Assembly: GCA_018365895.1 (NCBI GenBank)
Contig: JAGZJD010000028.1
Coordinates: 1-29,515, forward strand
Reading direction: 5' to 3'
From: Lachnospiraceae bacterium
Lineage (GTDB): Bacteria > Bacillota_A > Clostridia > Lachnospirales > Lachnospiraceae
DNA: 29,515 nt
Shown here: positions 17,053-24,968 of the stretch, piece after piece
How the letters are laid out: every line of letters starts with the position of its first letter
Numbering within the stretch: position 1 is the first letter of the stretch
The notes under the pieces: model-generated
What the model was told of the DNA's origin: nothing
Databases searched by the model: none
Seen by the model: the letters and a program-made list of their open reading frames with translations, nothing else
Program-made: the position numbers and the translations under genes

Positions 17053-18276
17053 TTATTGAATCAAATATATTTTTATCACTTTTTTCAATACCCACCCAAT
17101 TTTTTTTCTGTTAATTCCTTCTTTTGCCAAAACCGGGGTCTGATAAATAACTTTTCCATTCAAAGTATACAACACCGTTCCAATTAGCTCCCCTTTAGAA
17201 ACAGGTGCTTTTTGCCGTTCATTCATTTTTACCTTCATATATATTTTCTCATCATCTTTTAACAGCAGCCGAAAAGATGGCTTCTCTGCCATACCCTGTA
17301 AAAGTATTTTAGAAAACAATTCTGAATTGTCTCTACACCCCTCTTCTACTTCTATTTCGGGAATTTGGGGAATGTCTTTTATCTCATGATACTGATAATG
17401 CCCAAATCCATAACGCAGCAAAGACTTTGTATCTTGCCATTTCCAACTCTTGTGCCCTGGCCATCCGCATCCTAAAAGTGCTACAATCAGTGTCCGCTCC
17501 CCCCTTTTGACTGCCCCTACATAACAATATCCTGCTTCAGAAGTAAATCCGGTCTTCCCAGTCAAAGCTCCTTCTTCCATCTTTAAAAGTGCATTATGAT
17601 TGATACAAGAAAAACTTCTTGTTTTTTCAACATTCTGAAATGTTTTCTCCTGCGTACCGGTAATTTCCAAAAAAATTTCCCGTTTCTCAGAATCCTCAAT
17701 ACAGTATCGCATGATTTTTGCCAGTTCTTCGGCTGTTGCAGAGTGTTTTCCCTCTTCATCCGATGCATCCAATCCATTTGGTGTAATAAAATGACTGTTT
17801 CTACAGCCAATTTCTCTCGCCTTTTCATTCATTTGTACTGCAAATCTCTCTGTCGAACCTGCAATTGCTTCTGCTACTGCCACTGCAGAATCATTATGAG
17901 ATTCTAACATCAATGAATACAGCAAATCTTTCAAAAAAAATTTTTCTCCCTCCTGCATACCAAGATGCACTTTCGGTTGTCTTGCCGCATTTTTAGAAAT
18001 CGTAACAATCTGTTCTAAGTCTCCTTTTTCTAATGCCAGAATGCATGTGAGAATCTTTGTCGTACTTGCCATAGCCCGCTTCTCATAACCATTTTTTTCA
18101 AACAGAACCCGTCCGCTGTCCCCATCCATTAACACAACCGACTGCGCATGCAGATTTTGAAGTTCTTCCGGTATTCCCTGCGCTGCATCCGCCCAACCAC
18201 CAAACAAAACCCACATTTGCAGACTAAGCAATAGTCCAATAATCCACGAAATACTTTTCCAATATATTTTTTTCAT
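17053..18276 (-). CDS. D-alanyl-D-alanine carboxypeptidase (penicillin-binding protein, S11 family)
   Basis: This 407-residue DacF/DacA-like enzyme trims the terminal D-Ala from peptidoglycan pentapeptides outside the membrane. A signal peptide or anchor covers about residues 1-32. All active-site motifs are present: STTK at 71-74 (nucleophile Ser71), SHN at 126-128 and KTG at 241-243. A C-terminal PBP5-type beta domain follows. GGAGGGCGCT precedes ATG 18276. The gene is separated from scpB by a terminator, so it probably has its own promoter. It is the intact counterpart of the broken homologue at 20746-21564. Confidence 0.94.
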   Translation of the reverse strand: MKKIYWKSISWIIGLLLSLQMWVLFGGWADAAQGIPEELQNLHAQSVVLMDGDSGRVLFEKNGYEKRAMASTTKILTCILALEKGDLEQIVTISKNAARQPKVHLGMQEGEKFFLKDLLYSLMLESHNDSAVAVAEAIAGSTERFAVQMNEKAREIGCRNSHFITPNGLDASDEEGKHSATAEELAKIMRYCIEDSEKREIFLEITGTQEKTFQNVEKTRSFSCINHNALLKMEEGALTGKTGFTSEAGYCYVGAVKRGERTLIVALLGCGWPGHKSWKWQDTKSLLRYGFGHYQYHEIKDIPQIPEIEVEEGCRDNSELFSKILLQGMAEKPSFRLLLKDDEKIYMKVKMNERQKAPVSKGELIGTVLYTLNGKVIYQTPVLAKEGINRKKIGWVLKKVIKIYLIQ

Positions 18277-18309
18277 AGCGCCCTCCTAATATCCGGATAA
18301 TTTCCTGCA

Positions 18310-18339
18310 TATATAGTTATCTATGAATTTCTCAGACAA
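18310..18339 (-). promoter_or_regulatory. Possible promoter of the intact carboxypeptidase gene
   Basis: The minus strand has TTGTCT (18339-18334), an 18-base spacer and TATATA (18315-18310), about 33 bases before ATG 18276. It lies just after the scpB terminator, where a promoter is expected. Confidence 0.45.
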
Positions 18340-18352
18340 ATTATTCCGTAAA

Positions 18353-18390
18353 CAAAAAGATGAAACTGCACTATACATCCAGTTTCATCT
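18353..18390 (-). terminator. Terminator after scpB
   Basis: AGATGAAACTG (18358-18368) pairs perfectly with CAGTTTCATCT (18380-18390). In the minus-strand transcript a U-rich run (18357-18353) follows. One arm of the stem lies inside the last codons of scpB. Confidence 0.85.
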
Positions 18391-18940
18391 CTGCTTCTTC
18401 CTCTGCTTCTGTTTTCATTTCTTCTACCTGCTCCGGATTCAGATTTGGCAGCTCCTCTAATGACGCCACACCAAATCTTCTTAAAAATTCTTCTGTTGTT
18501 CCAAACAGATGCGGATGCCCCGGGGCATCCAACCTTCCCACTTCACAGATTAGGTTATATTCAATTAATTTATTAATCGCATGGTCTGATTTCACACCAC
18601 GAATCTTTTCAATCTCCAGTTTTGTTACCGGCTGTTTATAGGCCACAATAGAAAGCGTTTCCAACTGAACATCTGTCAGCACACATTTCTTTGGCTGTTT
18701 TGCAATCCGGATCAAATAGTCATATAAATCCGTCTTCGTACACATCTGAAAAGAATCTTCCAATTCAATAATGTGAATTCCTCTATTTTCCTTTTCATAA
18801 TAGTCTATCATATGCCGCAGAATCATTCTCGTTTCATCCGGTGTTTGCCCGATTGCTGCTGCAATCTTATCAAGAGCAACCGAATCTCCCATCGCAAATA
18901 AAATTGCTTCCACTGCACTCTCTAATTTTGTGAGTTTCAT
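18371..18940 (-). CDS. scpB: Segregation and condensation protein B
   Basis: ScpB is the winged-helix partner of ScpA in the SMC-ScpAB condensin complex, which compacts and segregates the chromosome. The 189-residue protein starts LESAVEAILFAMGDSVALD and contains LSIVAYKQPVTKLEIEKIRG and the segment GRLDAPGHPHLFGTTEEFL, all characteristic of the family. It ends in an acidic tail. It begins 14 bases after the scpA stop with AAAGGA as ribosome binding site, so the two are cotranscribed. Confidence 0.96.
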   Translation of the reverse strand: MKLTKLESAVEAILFAMGDSVALDKIAAAIGQTPDETRMILRHMIDYYEKENRGIHIIELEDSFQMCTKTDLYDYLIRIAKQPKKCVLTDVQLETLSIVAYKQPVTKLEIEKIRGVKSDHAINKLIEYNLICEVGRLDAPGHPHLFGTTEEFLRRFGVASLEELPNLNPEQVEEMKTEAEEEAEMKLDV

Positions 18941-18954
18941 TTTTTTATCCTTTT

Positions 18955-19701
18955 CTATATAATCTGAGATGTAATGATAATATCCGCAAAAGTTCCATCC
19001 TGTTCAATTAGAATCGTTCCCATCTTCATCGACTCCAAAATTGCCAAAAATGTGACAATCACATGCATCTTTGAACGCTGACGGCTTAATAGTTCTCGAA
19101 AACTAAAACATCTGTGAAATCTTGCATACTGTTCTACATATGCAAGTTTATCTGAAAGCGTCACTTCTTCCCGTTCTATTTTTCCAAATTTACTTCGGAT
19201 CGGATCCATTTTATTTTCTTTTCGACGCATAATTTCTGTAAAAATTGCATTTAATTTTGCCAGTGTCAATCCTTCCAGAAGTTTATCCAGATCGATCGGC
19301 TCCTGATATTCCTGCACTTCTTCCGGAATTGTAGGCCCTTTAAACATTAATCTCTCACTGTCCAACTGTCGGTCTTTTAATTCATAAGACATGTATTTAT
19401 ACATCTTGTACTGCAGCAACTGCTCCACAAGCTCCTGTCTTGGATCTTCTTCTTCGCCTTCCTCATTCACTTCTTTCGGCAAAAGCATACGACATTTAAT
19501 GTCCAAAAGTGTTGCTGCCATCAAAAGAAATTCGCTCATCACATTTAAGTCTTGTTCCTGCATTGACCGTATATATTCCATATACTGATTCGTAATTTCT
19601 ACAATCGGAATATCATAAATATCTACCTTATTTTTATCAATTAAATGCATTAAAAGATCCAAAGGACCTTCAAATACATCCAGCTTTACTGGTATTGCCA
19701 T
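18955..19701 (-). CDS. scpA: Segregation and condensation protein A
   Basis: ScpA is the kleisin subunit that bridges SMC heads. The N-terminus VKLDVFEGPLDLLMHLID is the family signature, and the C-terminal winged helix (VTFLAILESMKMGTILIEQ) contacts the SMC ATPase head. The 248 residues are a normal length. It is the first gene of a two-gene scpAB operon with a promoter about 40 bases upstream. Confidence 0.97.
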   Translation of the reverse strand: MAIPVKLDVFEGPLDLLMHLIDKNKVDIYDIPIVEITNQYMEYIRSMQEQDLNVMSEFLLMAATLLDIKCRMLLPKEVNEEGEEEDPRQELVEQLLQYKMYKYMSYELKDRQLDSERLMFKGPTIPEEVQEYQEPIDLDKLLEGLTLAKLNAIFTEIMRRKENKMDPIRSKFGKIEREEVTLSDKLAYVEQYARFHRCFSFRELLSRQRSKMHVIVTFLAILESMKMGTILIEQDGTFADIIITSQII

Positions 19702-19739
19702 ATGACGTCTTCCCTTTTCTTTTCGTATTCCAACTTATG

Positions 19740-19768
19740 ATTATACATCATCGACCACAATTCTACAA
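19740..19768 (-). promoter_or_regulatory. Promoter of scpAB
   Basis: The minus strand shows TTGTAG (19768-19763), exactly 17 bases, then a perfect TATAAT (19745-19740), 38 bases before ATG 19701. Spacing and position fit a housekeeping promoter. Confidence 0.65.
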
Positions 19769-19810
19769 GTTTTAGTTTTCCTGCTGTTTCCCCCTGCTAT
19801 TTTCCTACTG

Positions 19811-20689
19811 TCAGGATATACTGTTGAAATGAATCACAATTACCTCTGCCGGATTACAGAAACGGATATTAACCGTATGGGTGCCAAGTCCTTTGCTGAC
19901 AATCATCACCCGATTCCCTTCTTTTGAATATTCACCGGAATATTTTGGAAAAAACTTTGCCTGCGGAGTAATCAGACCGCCAATAAAAGGAAGTCTGATA
20001 ATTCCGCCGTGCAAATGCCCGGACAGCGTCAGATGCGCTCCCCAACTTCGATAGGAAACCTCCATTGCCGGATTGTGCGCCAGCAGAATCTCATATCTGT
20101 CATTCGATACATAACCGAACCGCTCCCTCAGAATCTCTTCTACATCTGTCGGATTCGCGAATTTCTGATAGCCTTCCATCGGCGGCTCAAATCCACTTAC
20201 ACGGAATCGACATCCGTCAAACGTCATACAAGCCGACTCATTTTCAAGGAAATGGACTCCGGAAGCAACGAGCAGCTCCCGGTAACGCATATAGGCATTT
20301 CCGTAAATTTCAGGGTGTTCCTTCATTCGCTGCTCATGGTTTCCATTGGCATAATAAACCGGAGCAATCTCCGGAAGCTGTCGAATAAAAGAAACAGCCT
20401 CATCAAAAGAAATATCCTTTTTCCCAATCAGCATATCTCCTCCAATCAGTATTAAATCTGGCTTGCTTTGACGAATTGCATCGATAAGCGGCTGGTTATC
20501 TCTTCCATATACTTTATTATGGAGATCACTTAGAAACACTGCCCGGTATTCTCTCGTCAATCCTTTTAATTTTTCTACACTCACCGTATAATCGGTAACT
20601 CGAAATGTCTTTAGTTCTCTTTTATTTTCTAAGAAAAATAAAGCAATTCCAATTCCAAATATCACTATTCCTATTAACAGTATATTCAT
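19811..20689 (-). CDS. Membrane-anchored metallophosphoesterase (YkuE/YaeI-like)
   Basis: This 292-residue protein has one N-terminal membrane helix (about 2-20) and a calcineurin-like phosphoesterase domain. Metal ligands are visible: Asp55 and His57 in SDLHNKVYG, Asp85 in GGDM, Asn117 and His118 in GNHEQR, and the C-terminal GHLHGG. Relatives are annotated as UDP-2,3-diacylglucosamine hydrolase-like or cell-wall-associated phosphodiesterases, but the substrate here is unknown. The frame is open to a TTG at 20722. ATG 20689 is preferred because AGAGG lies six bases upstream. It follows the broken carboxypeptidase gene and was probably cotranscribed with it before the insertion. Confidence 0.9.
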   Translation of the reverse strand: MNILLIGIVIFGIGIALFFLENKRELKTFRVTDYTVSVEKLKGLTREYRAVFLSDLHNKVYGRDNQPLIDAIRQSKPDLILIGGDMLIGKKDISFDEAVSFIRQLPEIAPVYYANGNHEQRMKEHPEIYGNAYMRYRELLVASGVHFLENESACMTFDGCRFRVSGFEPPMEGYQKFANPTDVEEILRERFGYVSNDRYEILLAHNPAMEVSYRSWGAHLTLSGHLHGGIIRLPFIGGLITPQAKFFPKYSGEYSKEGNRVMIVSKGLGTHTVNIRFCNPAEVIVIHFNSIS

Positions 20690-20745
20690 ATTTTTCCTCT
20701 CTTCTAAAACAGCATATTCCAAATGATTCTCGCCACACTTTGTTT

Positions 20746-21564
20746 TTATATAGTAAATGTCTGACGAAGTGTCTGCAGCAGCGCTTTTTTATACGTCATT
20801 TTCCCAACGGCAGTTCTAGCTTTTATAGGAATCCTTCCGACCTCTGTTTCATTCAGCACATAAACAAGTTCTCCGATGATTTCTCCTTTTTTCACAGGCG
20901 CTTTCATTTTCTTTTTTAATGTTACCTTTTTTTCCATCTCTGCCGGATTCCGCCCATTTATCTCCGTATAAGCAAATTGCTCTGTTACTTCTCCGGAAAC
21001 TTTTTCCCGAACTCCTCCTATCACTTTTACTTCTGACTTTTTTGTCAGGCCTTCTTGATCTTTATATCTTGTACATACACCAAAACCATAATTCAAAAGT
21101 GCAACAGAATCTTTTACCCTTGTCTTTGTATCCGGACAAGCCATTACAACACTAATAAGTTCTACTCCATCTTTGCGTGCTGTTGCTGAAAGGCAGAAAC
21201 CGGCATCATTGGTAGAGCCCGTTTTCAGCCCTGTGGCATATTTATACTGACGAATCAATTTATTTGTGTTTGCAAGACCGAATTCAGAACTTCCTTTTTT
21301 AGTCGTATGCGTAATCGTATCCATCCAAATTGTAGAATACTTTTCAATTTCCGGATATTTTGTAATCAGTTCTCTTGACATAATTCCGATATCCTTGGCT
21401 GTTGTCACATGCCCTTCTGTATCCAATCCATTACAATTCTGAAATGTTGTATGCTCCATTCCAAGACCTTTTGCCCGCTCATTCATCTGTGCCACAAAGG
21501 CATCCTCGCTTCCACTAATATGCTCAGCCATAGCCACGCATGAAGCATTTAATAATAGTAGACA
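20746..21564 (-). pseudogene. D-alanyl-D-alanine carboxypeptidase, 3' part, split by element insertion
   Basis: The frame holds the downstream part of an S11 carboxypeptidase: NASCVAMAEHISGSEDAF (the region just after the SxN motif), KTG in ATGLKTGSTNDAG and the C-terminal beta domain. The signal peptide and the SxxK nucleophile motif are missing. Upstream, the same frame runs only a few codons before meeting the recombinase stop TAA (21565-21567). The first usable start (GTG 21537) has no ribosome binding site, so the remnant is probably not translated and could not be active. The 5' half should lie past the far end of the element. An intact paralogue is at 17053-18276. Confidence 0.9.
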
Positions 21565-21569
21565 TTATT
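21538..21569. other. Junction (att site) between the element and the host carboxypeptidase gene
   Basis: Homology to the carboxypeptidase stops here and the recombinase coding sequence begins at 21565. The bases 21551-21569 form a short dyad, AATAAT and ATTATT around seven bases, compatible with a serine-recombinase crossover site. The exact crossover cannot be set without the other end or an empty site. Confidence 0.6.
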
Positions 21570-23151
21570 GTTCAAATGGATTACAGAAACGATAATAAAT
21601 GTCTATCACGCCATCCTCATGCACTTCAATTTTATCAATTAACTCAAGTATCATTCCTCTTGTCAATTTCGTAACATTCATATAATTCTTAAATGTAGAA
21701 ATCCAAGCATCATATTGTTCATCAACTTCATTTTGCAATTCCATTTTTTCAGAAACTTCCTGTAGTTGCTTTTCCAAATCATTTATTTTAGAATCATACT
21801 CTTTTATGTATTTAATGTATTCCTGCTTTCCAATTATTTCTTCCAAAAGATTATCATAAGTTTTCCGTTTATAGCTTTCAATTTTATCCATTTCACTTTG
21901 AAGCTGTCTAATCCTATCCCTATATTGTGCCTTGTACGAATTTTCAATTTGTATTTTATCGATATCACTAATATCTTTTGGTGTCAATATTTTATGTGCT
22001 TCTTCTTGAATAGAAGTTAGCACTGCCTCCTCCAAGTCAGCATGATCGATACTATGACTGCTGCAAAACTTTTTGCCGTGTTGCTTATAAATTTTACACA
22101 CATATCCTACAAATTGATGATCTCCATGTCTTGCATACTTGCGCCCCATTGCATGTTTACAGTCTGCACAAAATATAATACCCGAAAACAGACCATTGTC
22201 TTTATTGGTAGTGCTATTCACACTTTTTGTTTTAATCTTCTGAAGTTCTTGAACCCTATCAAATGTCTCCCGGCTAATAATCGGTTCGTGCATATTTGGT
22301 ACAATAATCCATGCTTCTCTTGGGAGATTCTTTTTCTTTTTATCCTTGTAAGAAATCTTATTAACCTTGTTTTGTACCAAATCTCCTATATACATTTGAT
22401 TATTTAATATAGTATGTATTGTTTGATATGACCATGTTTTTGTTGTTGCCATAGCCTTTGAGTTTTTATAATTAATCCCTAACACTTGCTGCTTATAGAG
22501 AGTAGGTATCAAGATGCCGTCCTCTGTGAGGATAGCACCAATCTTTGCTTTTCCATATCCTTCTAAATATAATTTAAAAATTCGCCGGACAACTCCTGCT
22601 GCATATGCATCGACAATCAAATGGTTGTGATTATCAGGATCTTTTATATATCCATACGGACAGGAAGAACCTAAATATTGTCCATTTTTCATTTTTGCCC
22701 GAAATGAACTTCTGATATTTTCGGATAAATCCTCACAATACCATTCATTGACTAACCCATTAATTTGTCTGGATTTTTTATTTGCTGTGTCTGCTGTATC
22801 TACTCCATCCACAACACCAATAAATCTAACTCCTAAATTAGGTAAATCGTGATGGAGATATTTTTCAATGTGTTCCATATTACGAGAAAACCTTGATTGC
22901 TTTTTTGCAATAATCACATCAAAAATACCTAACTTTGCATCTTCAATCATCTCTTCGAAGCCCGGTCTATCATCATAGAGTCCACTCTCATCATCATCGG
23001 AATACACTTTTACAATTTTAAAATTCTTCTCCAGAGCGTAATTTGTCAATAATAATCTCTGGTTTTTAATACTCCTGCTGTCATCTCCTTTATTTAATTT
23101 ATCTGCATCTTCTTTGCTTAATCTTAGGTATAATACTGCACGCTCGTTCAT
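21565..23151 (-). CDS. Large serine recombinase (site-specific integrase)
   Basis: This 528-residue recombinase has the resolvase catalytic domain with YLRLS (nucleophile Ser12), KNQR and the arginine-rich KQSRFSRN. A recombinase domain follows (GYLEGYGKAKIG-like region and WSYQTIHTILNNQMYIGD). Then come a zinc ribbon (CADCKHAM and a later cysteine pair VCKIY/FCSS) and a long C-terminal coiled coil (QLQSEMDKIE to KQLQEVSEKM), the usual large serine integrase plan. The frame is open to 23193. ATG 23151 is chosen because AAGGAG lies about eight bases upstream. Its stop is at the host junction, so this is very likely the enzyme that inserted the element. Confidence 0.95.
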   Translation of the reverse strand: MNERAVLYLRLSKEDADKLNKGDDSRSIKNQRLLLTNYALEKNFKIVKVYSDDDESGLYDDRPGFEEMIEDAKLGIFDVIIAKKQSRFSRNMEHIEKYLHHDLPNLGVRFIGVVDGVDTADTANKKSRQINGLVNEWYCEDLSENIRSSFRAKMKNGQYLGSSCPYGYIKDPDNHNHLIVDAYAAGVVRRIFKLYLEGYGKAKIGAILTEDGILIPTLYKQQVLGINYKNSKAMATTKTWSYQTIHTILNNQMYIGDLVQNKVNKISYKDKKKKNLPREAWIIVPNMHEPIISRETFDRVQELQKIKTKSVNSTTNKDNGLFSGIIFCADCKHAMGRKYARHGDHQFVGYVCKIYKQHGKKFCSSHSIDHADLEEAVLTSIQEEAHKILTPKDISDIDKIQIENSYKAQYRDRIRQLQSEMDKIESYKRKTYDNLLEEIIGKQEYIKYIKEYDSKINDLEKQLQEVSEKMELQNEVDEQYDAWISTFKNYMNVTKLTRGMILELIDKIEVHEDGVIDIYYRFCNPFEQ

Positions 23152-23178
23152 AGTCTCGCTCCTTACTAAAAATATTAT

Positions 23179-23222
23179 ACCCTTATAAGACATATACTTT
23201 TATTAGTATAGCTCATAAGGGT
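23179..23222. promoter_or_regulatory. Long imperfect dyad upstream of the recombinase gene
   Basis: ACCCTTATAAG (23179-23189) is mirrored by CTCATAAGGGT (23212-23222) with one mismatch. Inner arms TATAC (23193-23197) and GTATA (23206-23210) extend the symmetry around an eight-base centre. A T run follows on the plus strand (23224-23230). It starts 28 bases from the recombinase ATG. It may be an operator or a terminator separating the small upstream ORF from the recombinase. Confidence 0.5.
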
Positions 23223-23236
23223 ATTTTTTTCTATAT

Positions 23237-23338
23237 CTATTTTCCATGTGTTTTAACAATGTTTATCATGCACTCCACAAGTGATTTCTCTCCATAAATT
23301 ACATGTATCTTAATTTTATTACTGTCCTTTTTTATCAA
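23237..23338 (-). CDS. Small hypothetical protein (33 residues) upstream of the recombinase
   Basis: The minus strand has an open frame from TTG 23338 to TAG 23237, encoding a 33-residue protein beginning MIKKDSNKIKIHVIYGEK and ending NIVKTHGK. GGGG lies eight bases before the start. The alternation of charged and hydrophobic residues (KIKIHVIYG, then a helix-like SLVECMINIVKTH) looks like a real compact protein rather than random AT-rich DNA. It has no recognisable domain. It sits in the same orientation 85 bases upstream of the recombinase start, with the dyad between them. It could be a small regulator of the recombinase, but that is a guess from position. Confidence 0.5.
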   Translation of the reverse strand: MIKKDSNKIKIHVIYGEKSLVECMINIVKTHGK

Positions 23339-23393
23339 TCGAATTCCCCGCTTTTTTATCTATCCTATGTTTACTTGCTTTATTTCATTCCTT

Positions 23394-24638
23394 TTAAGCT
23401 GCAATATCCCAGCTCATCATAGCGTCATATACACAATCTTGTATTTTGCCTTTATAGCTTTCTGCCAGTTTTGCAATATAATTCTTTTTATATTCAATAA
23501 ATGCATCCATTGCCTCTGCTTCCGTTGCAAATGTACCAATATCATGTATTTTATTTACTATAGACATTTTGGCTGAATACATTCCATTTTTATCTTTTTT
23601 AATTGTTATATTCCGTCTTTCAAACACCGTATTCAAAAAATGTGTGATAAATGAACACGTCTCAGGACTGTACAACTTGCCGTACCGTCCTAACAAATCT
23701 TTATCTAAATCAACTTTTCTACCGCGAAGACAATGATCATCATACCAAATTTTAAAATTTTGGAAATTTTGCCATTCTTCGCAAACGCGACACCCTCTAT
23801 ACTCCGGCTTTTTCTTAAGTACCTTTTTGTTATAACAACGCTGCATCATATTAGTCCATCTTGACCAAGCATCTGATTTGTAATCAACTCTACCGCCCAT
23901 GTAGCCAACACCATTATATGTCCTGTTGTAATATCTTGCTTTCCATTCTTCCGGCTTATATTCCTCTTGGTTTACGATTTCTATAATTTCATCTTCAGTA
24001 ACAAAACCATTCTTTTCAGATCTATTTTTTATTTCTTGATACTGCAATTGTGTAACAGGGTATAGATTTTTGTAATAATTATCTTCAACATCCCCATTCA
24101 TTCTCCAACATTCGGTATTATTTTTCATGTCATAATTTATAATAAACAGCTTTATTACTAAATCTCTGGCTAATACTTTCTCTTTTTTATGTCCAAACTC
24201 ATTTTTGGATTTAATATATATATTTTTACATAACGTATATGATAGCTCGCCCGTTGTCCTTGACCGACTAGGTTTTAATAATCTGTAAACTCCGTCATCA
24301 TCTTTTACAATAACTCTACCGTAATTTGACCCCCAGCTATGTTTACAATCTAAAATCCTGACAAATTTTTCATCGCGTGCAATGTGGCTGATTCCGGAAA
24401 CATTTTTATGCAATACTTGATCAAATGATATCTTTTTAAACTTCCGTTCGATCATCGCAACTTCTACAACCTCTCCGTTAGCTAGTCTTTTCTGTTGCTT
24501 TTTTTCTGATAAAATTCTTCCTTGACATTCTATGCATGTGTTTACATAAGCTTTATTATATATTTTCCTAAAATTATCCAATGAGAGTTCTCTCCCACAC
24601 ACCTTACATTGTTTTGTTTTAGTTTTGTCGTCTCTCAA
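23394..24638 (-). CDS. Homing-type endonuclease-like phage protein (zinc finger, HNH-like modules, AP2-like domain)
   Basis: This 414-residue protein starts with a CKVCG/CIEC zinc finger. A middle module (ARDLVIKLFI, CWRMNGDVEDNYYKNLYPVT) has the spacing of an HNH region but has lost the histidine-rich core. A second module (RWTNMMQRCYNKK, RGCRVCEEWQNFQNFKIW, LDKDLLGRYGKLYSPETCSF) matches the phage HNH family with a D-x-x-x-YSPE-x-C core. An AP2-like domain (NGMYSAKMSIVNKIHDIGTF) ends it. Such proteins are free-standing homing endonucleases or DNA-binding relatives. TTG 24638 is preferred over the upstream frame start at 24677 because AAGGAGG lies five bases before it. A terminator lies just upstream. 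Confidence 0.75.
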   Translation of the reverse strand: MRDDKTKTKQCKVCGRELSLDNFRKIYNKAYVNTCIECQGRILSEKKQQKRLANGEVVEVAMIERKFKKISFDQVLHKNVSGISHIARDEKFVRILDCKHSWGSNYGRVIVKDDDGVYRLLKPSRSRTTGELSYTLCKNIYIKSKNEFGHKKEKVLARDLVIKLFIINYDMKNNTECWRMNGDVEDNYYKNLYPVTQLQYQEIKNRSEKNGFVTEDEIIEIVNQEEYKPEEWKARYYNRTYNGVGYMGGRVDYKSDAWSRWTNMMQRCYNKKVLKKKPEYRGCRVCEEWQNFQNFKIWYDDHCLRGRKVDLDKDLLGRYGKLYSPETCSFITHFLNTVFERRNITIKKDKNGMYSAKMSIVNKIHDIGTFATEAEAMDAFIEYKKNYIAKLAESYKGKIQDCVYDAMMSWDIAA

Positions 24639-24679
24639 AGCGTCCTCCTTATTTATAATCACAGATTTTATAAGCATAG

Positions 24680-24708
24680 AAAAAGGTCATCGTAAAATCA
24701 CAATGACC
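24680..24708 (-). terminator. Terminator upstream of the endonuclease gene
   Basis: GGTCAT (24685-24690) pairs with ATGACC (24703-24708) and in the minus-strand transcript is followed by five U (24684-24680). It would stop transcription arriving from the tail gene before the endonuclease gene. Confidence 0.6.
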
Positions 24709-24968
24709 AGTCAAAAATCCATGATGCCAGATTATCTTTATCTTTCCACCCGGCTTGGAAACAATATCTATTTTTTATATTCTAACTCTATTTTTTTAAT
24801 TTTTCTAAAAATCCTCAACACTTTATTTTTCTAGTTATTGTAGTAATGTAGAGGATTTTACCACCTTTTATAAAAGCAGATGAAACTGCAATTTCATTGC
24901 ATAATTTACAATTTTTATATAGAATCATGGTGACAAGATATTTTATCCCACCACCATGACACAACAAT
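24709..24968. other. AT-rich noncoding stretch with several hairpins after the tape measure gene
   Basis: No convincing gene is seen. Three further inverted repeats are present: TCATGGTG/CACCATGA at 24925-24959, an imperfect GCAGATGAAA/TTTCATTGC at 24876-24900 followed by T residues on the minus strand, and AAAATCCTC/GAGGATTTT at 24808-24859 with a long loop. The middle one is the best terminator candidate for the tape measure gene. Confidence 0.5.

Noticed and set aside
19851..19864. GGATTACAGAAACG occurs both here and at 21578-21591, inside the phosphoesterase gene and near the recombinase end, suggesting attachment-site duplication.
   Set aside because: A 14-base match in 30 kb is expected about once by chance, both copies encode RFCNP in unrelated proteins, and the identity does not extend further.
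24816..24929. Minus-strand ORF of 37 codons starting ATG 24929 with a CKLC pair, possibly a small zinc protein.
   Set aside because: No ribosome binding site, it overlaps terminator-like hairpins and its composition is close to random AT-rich DNA.
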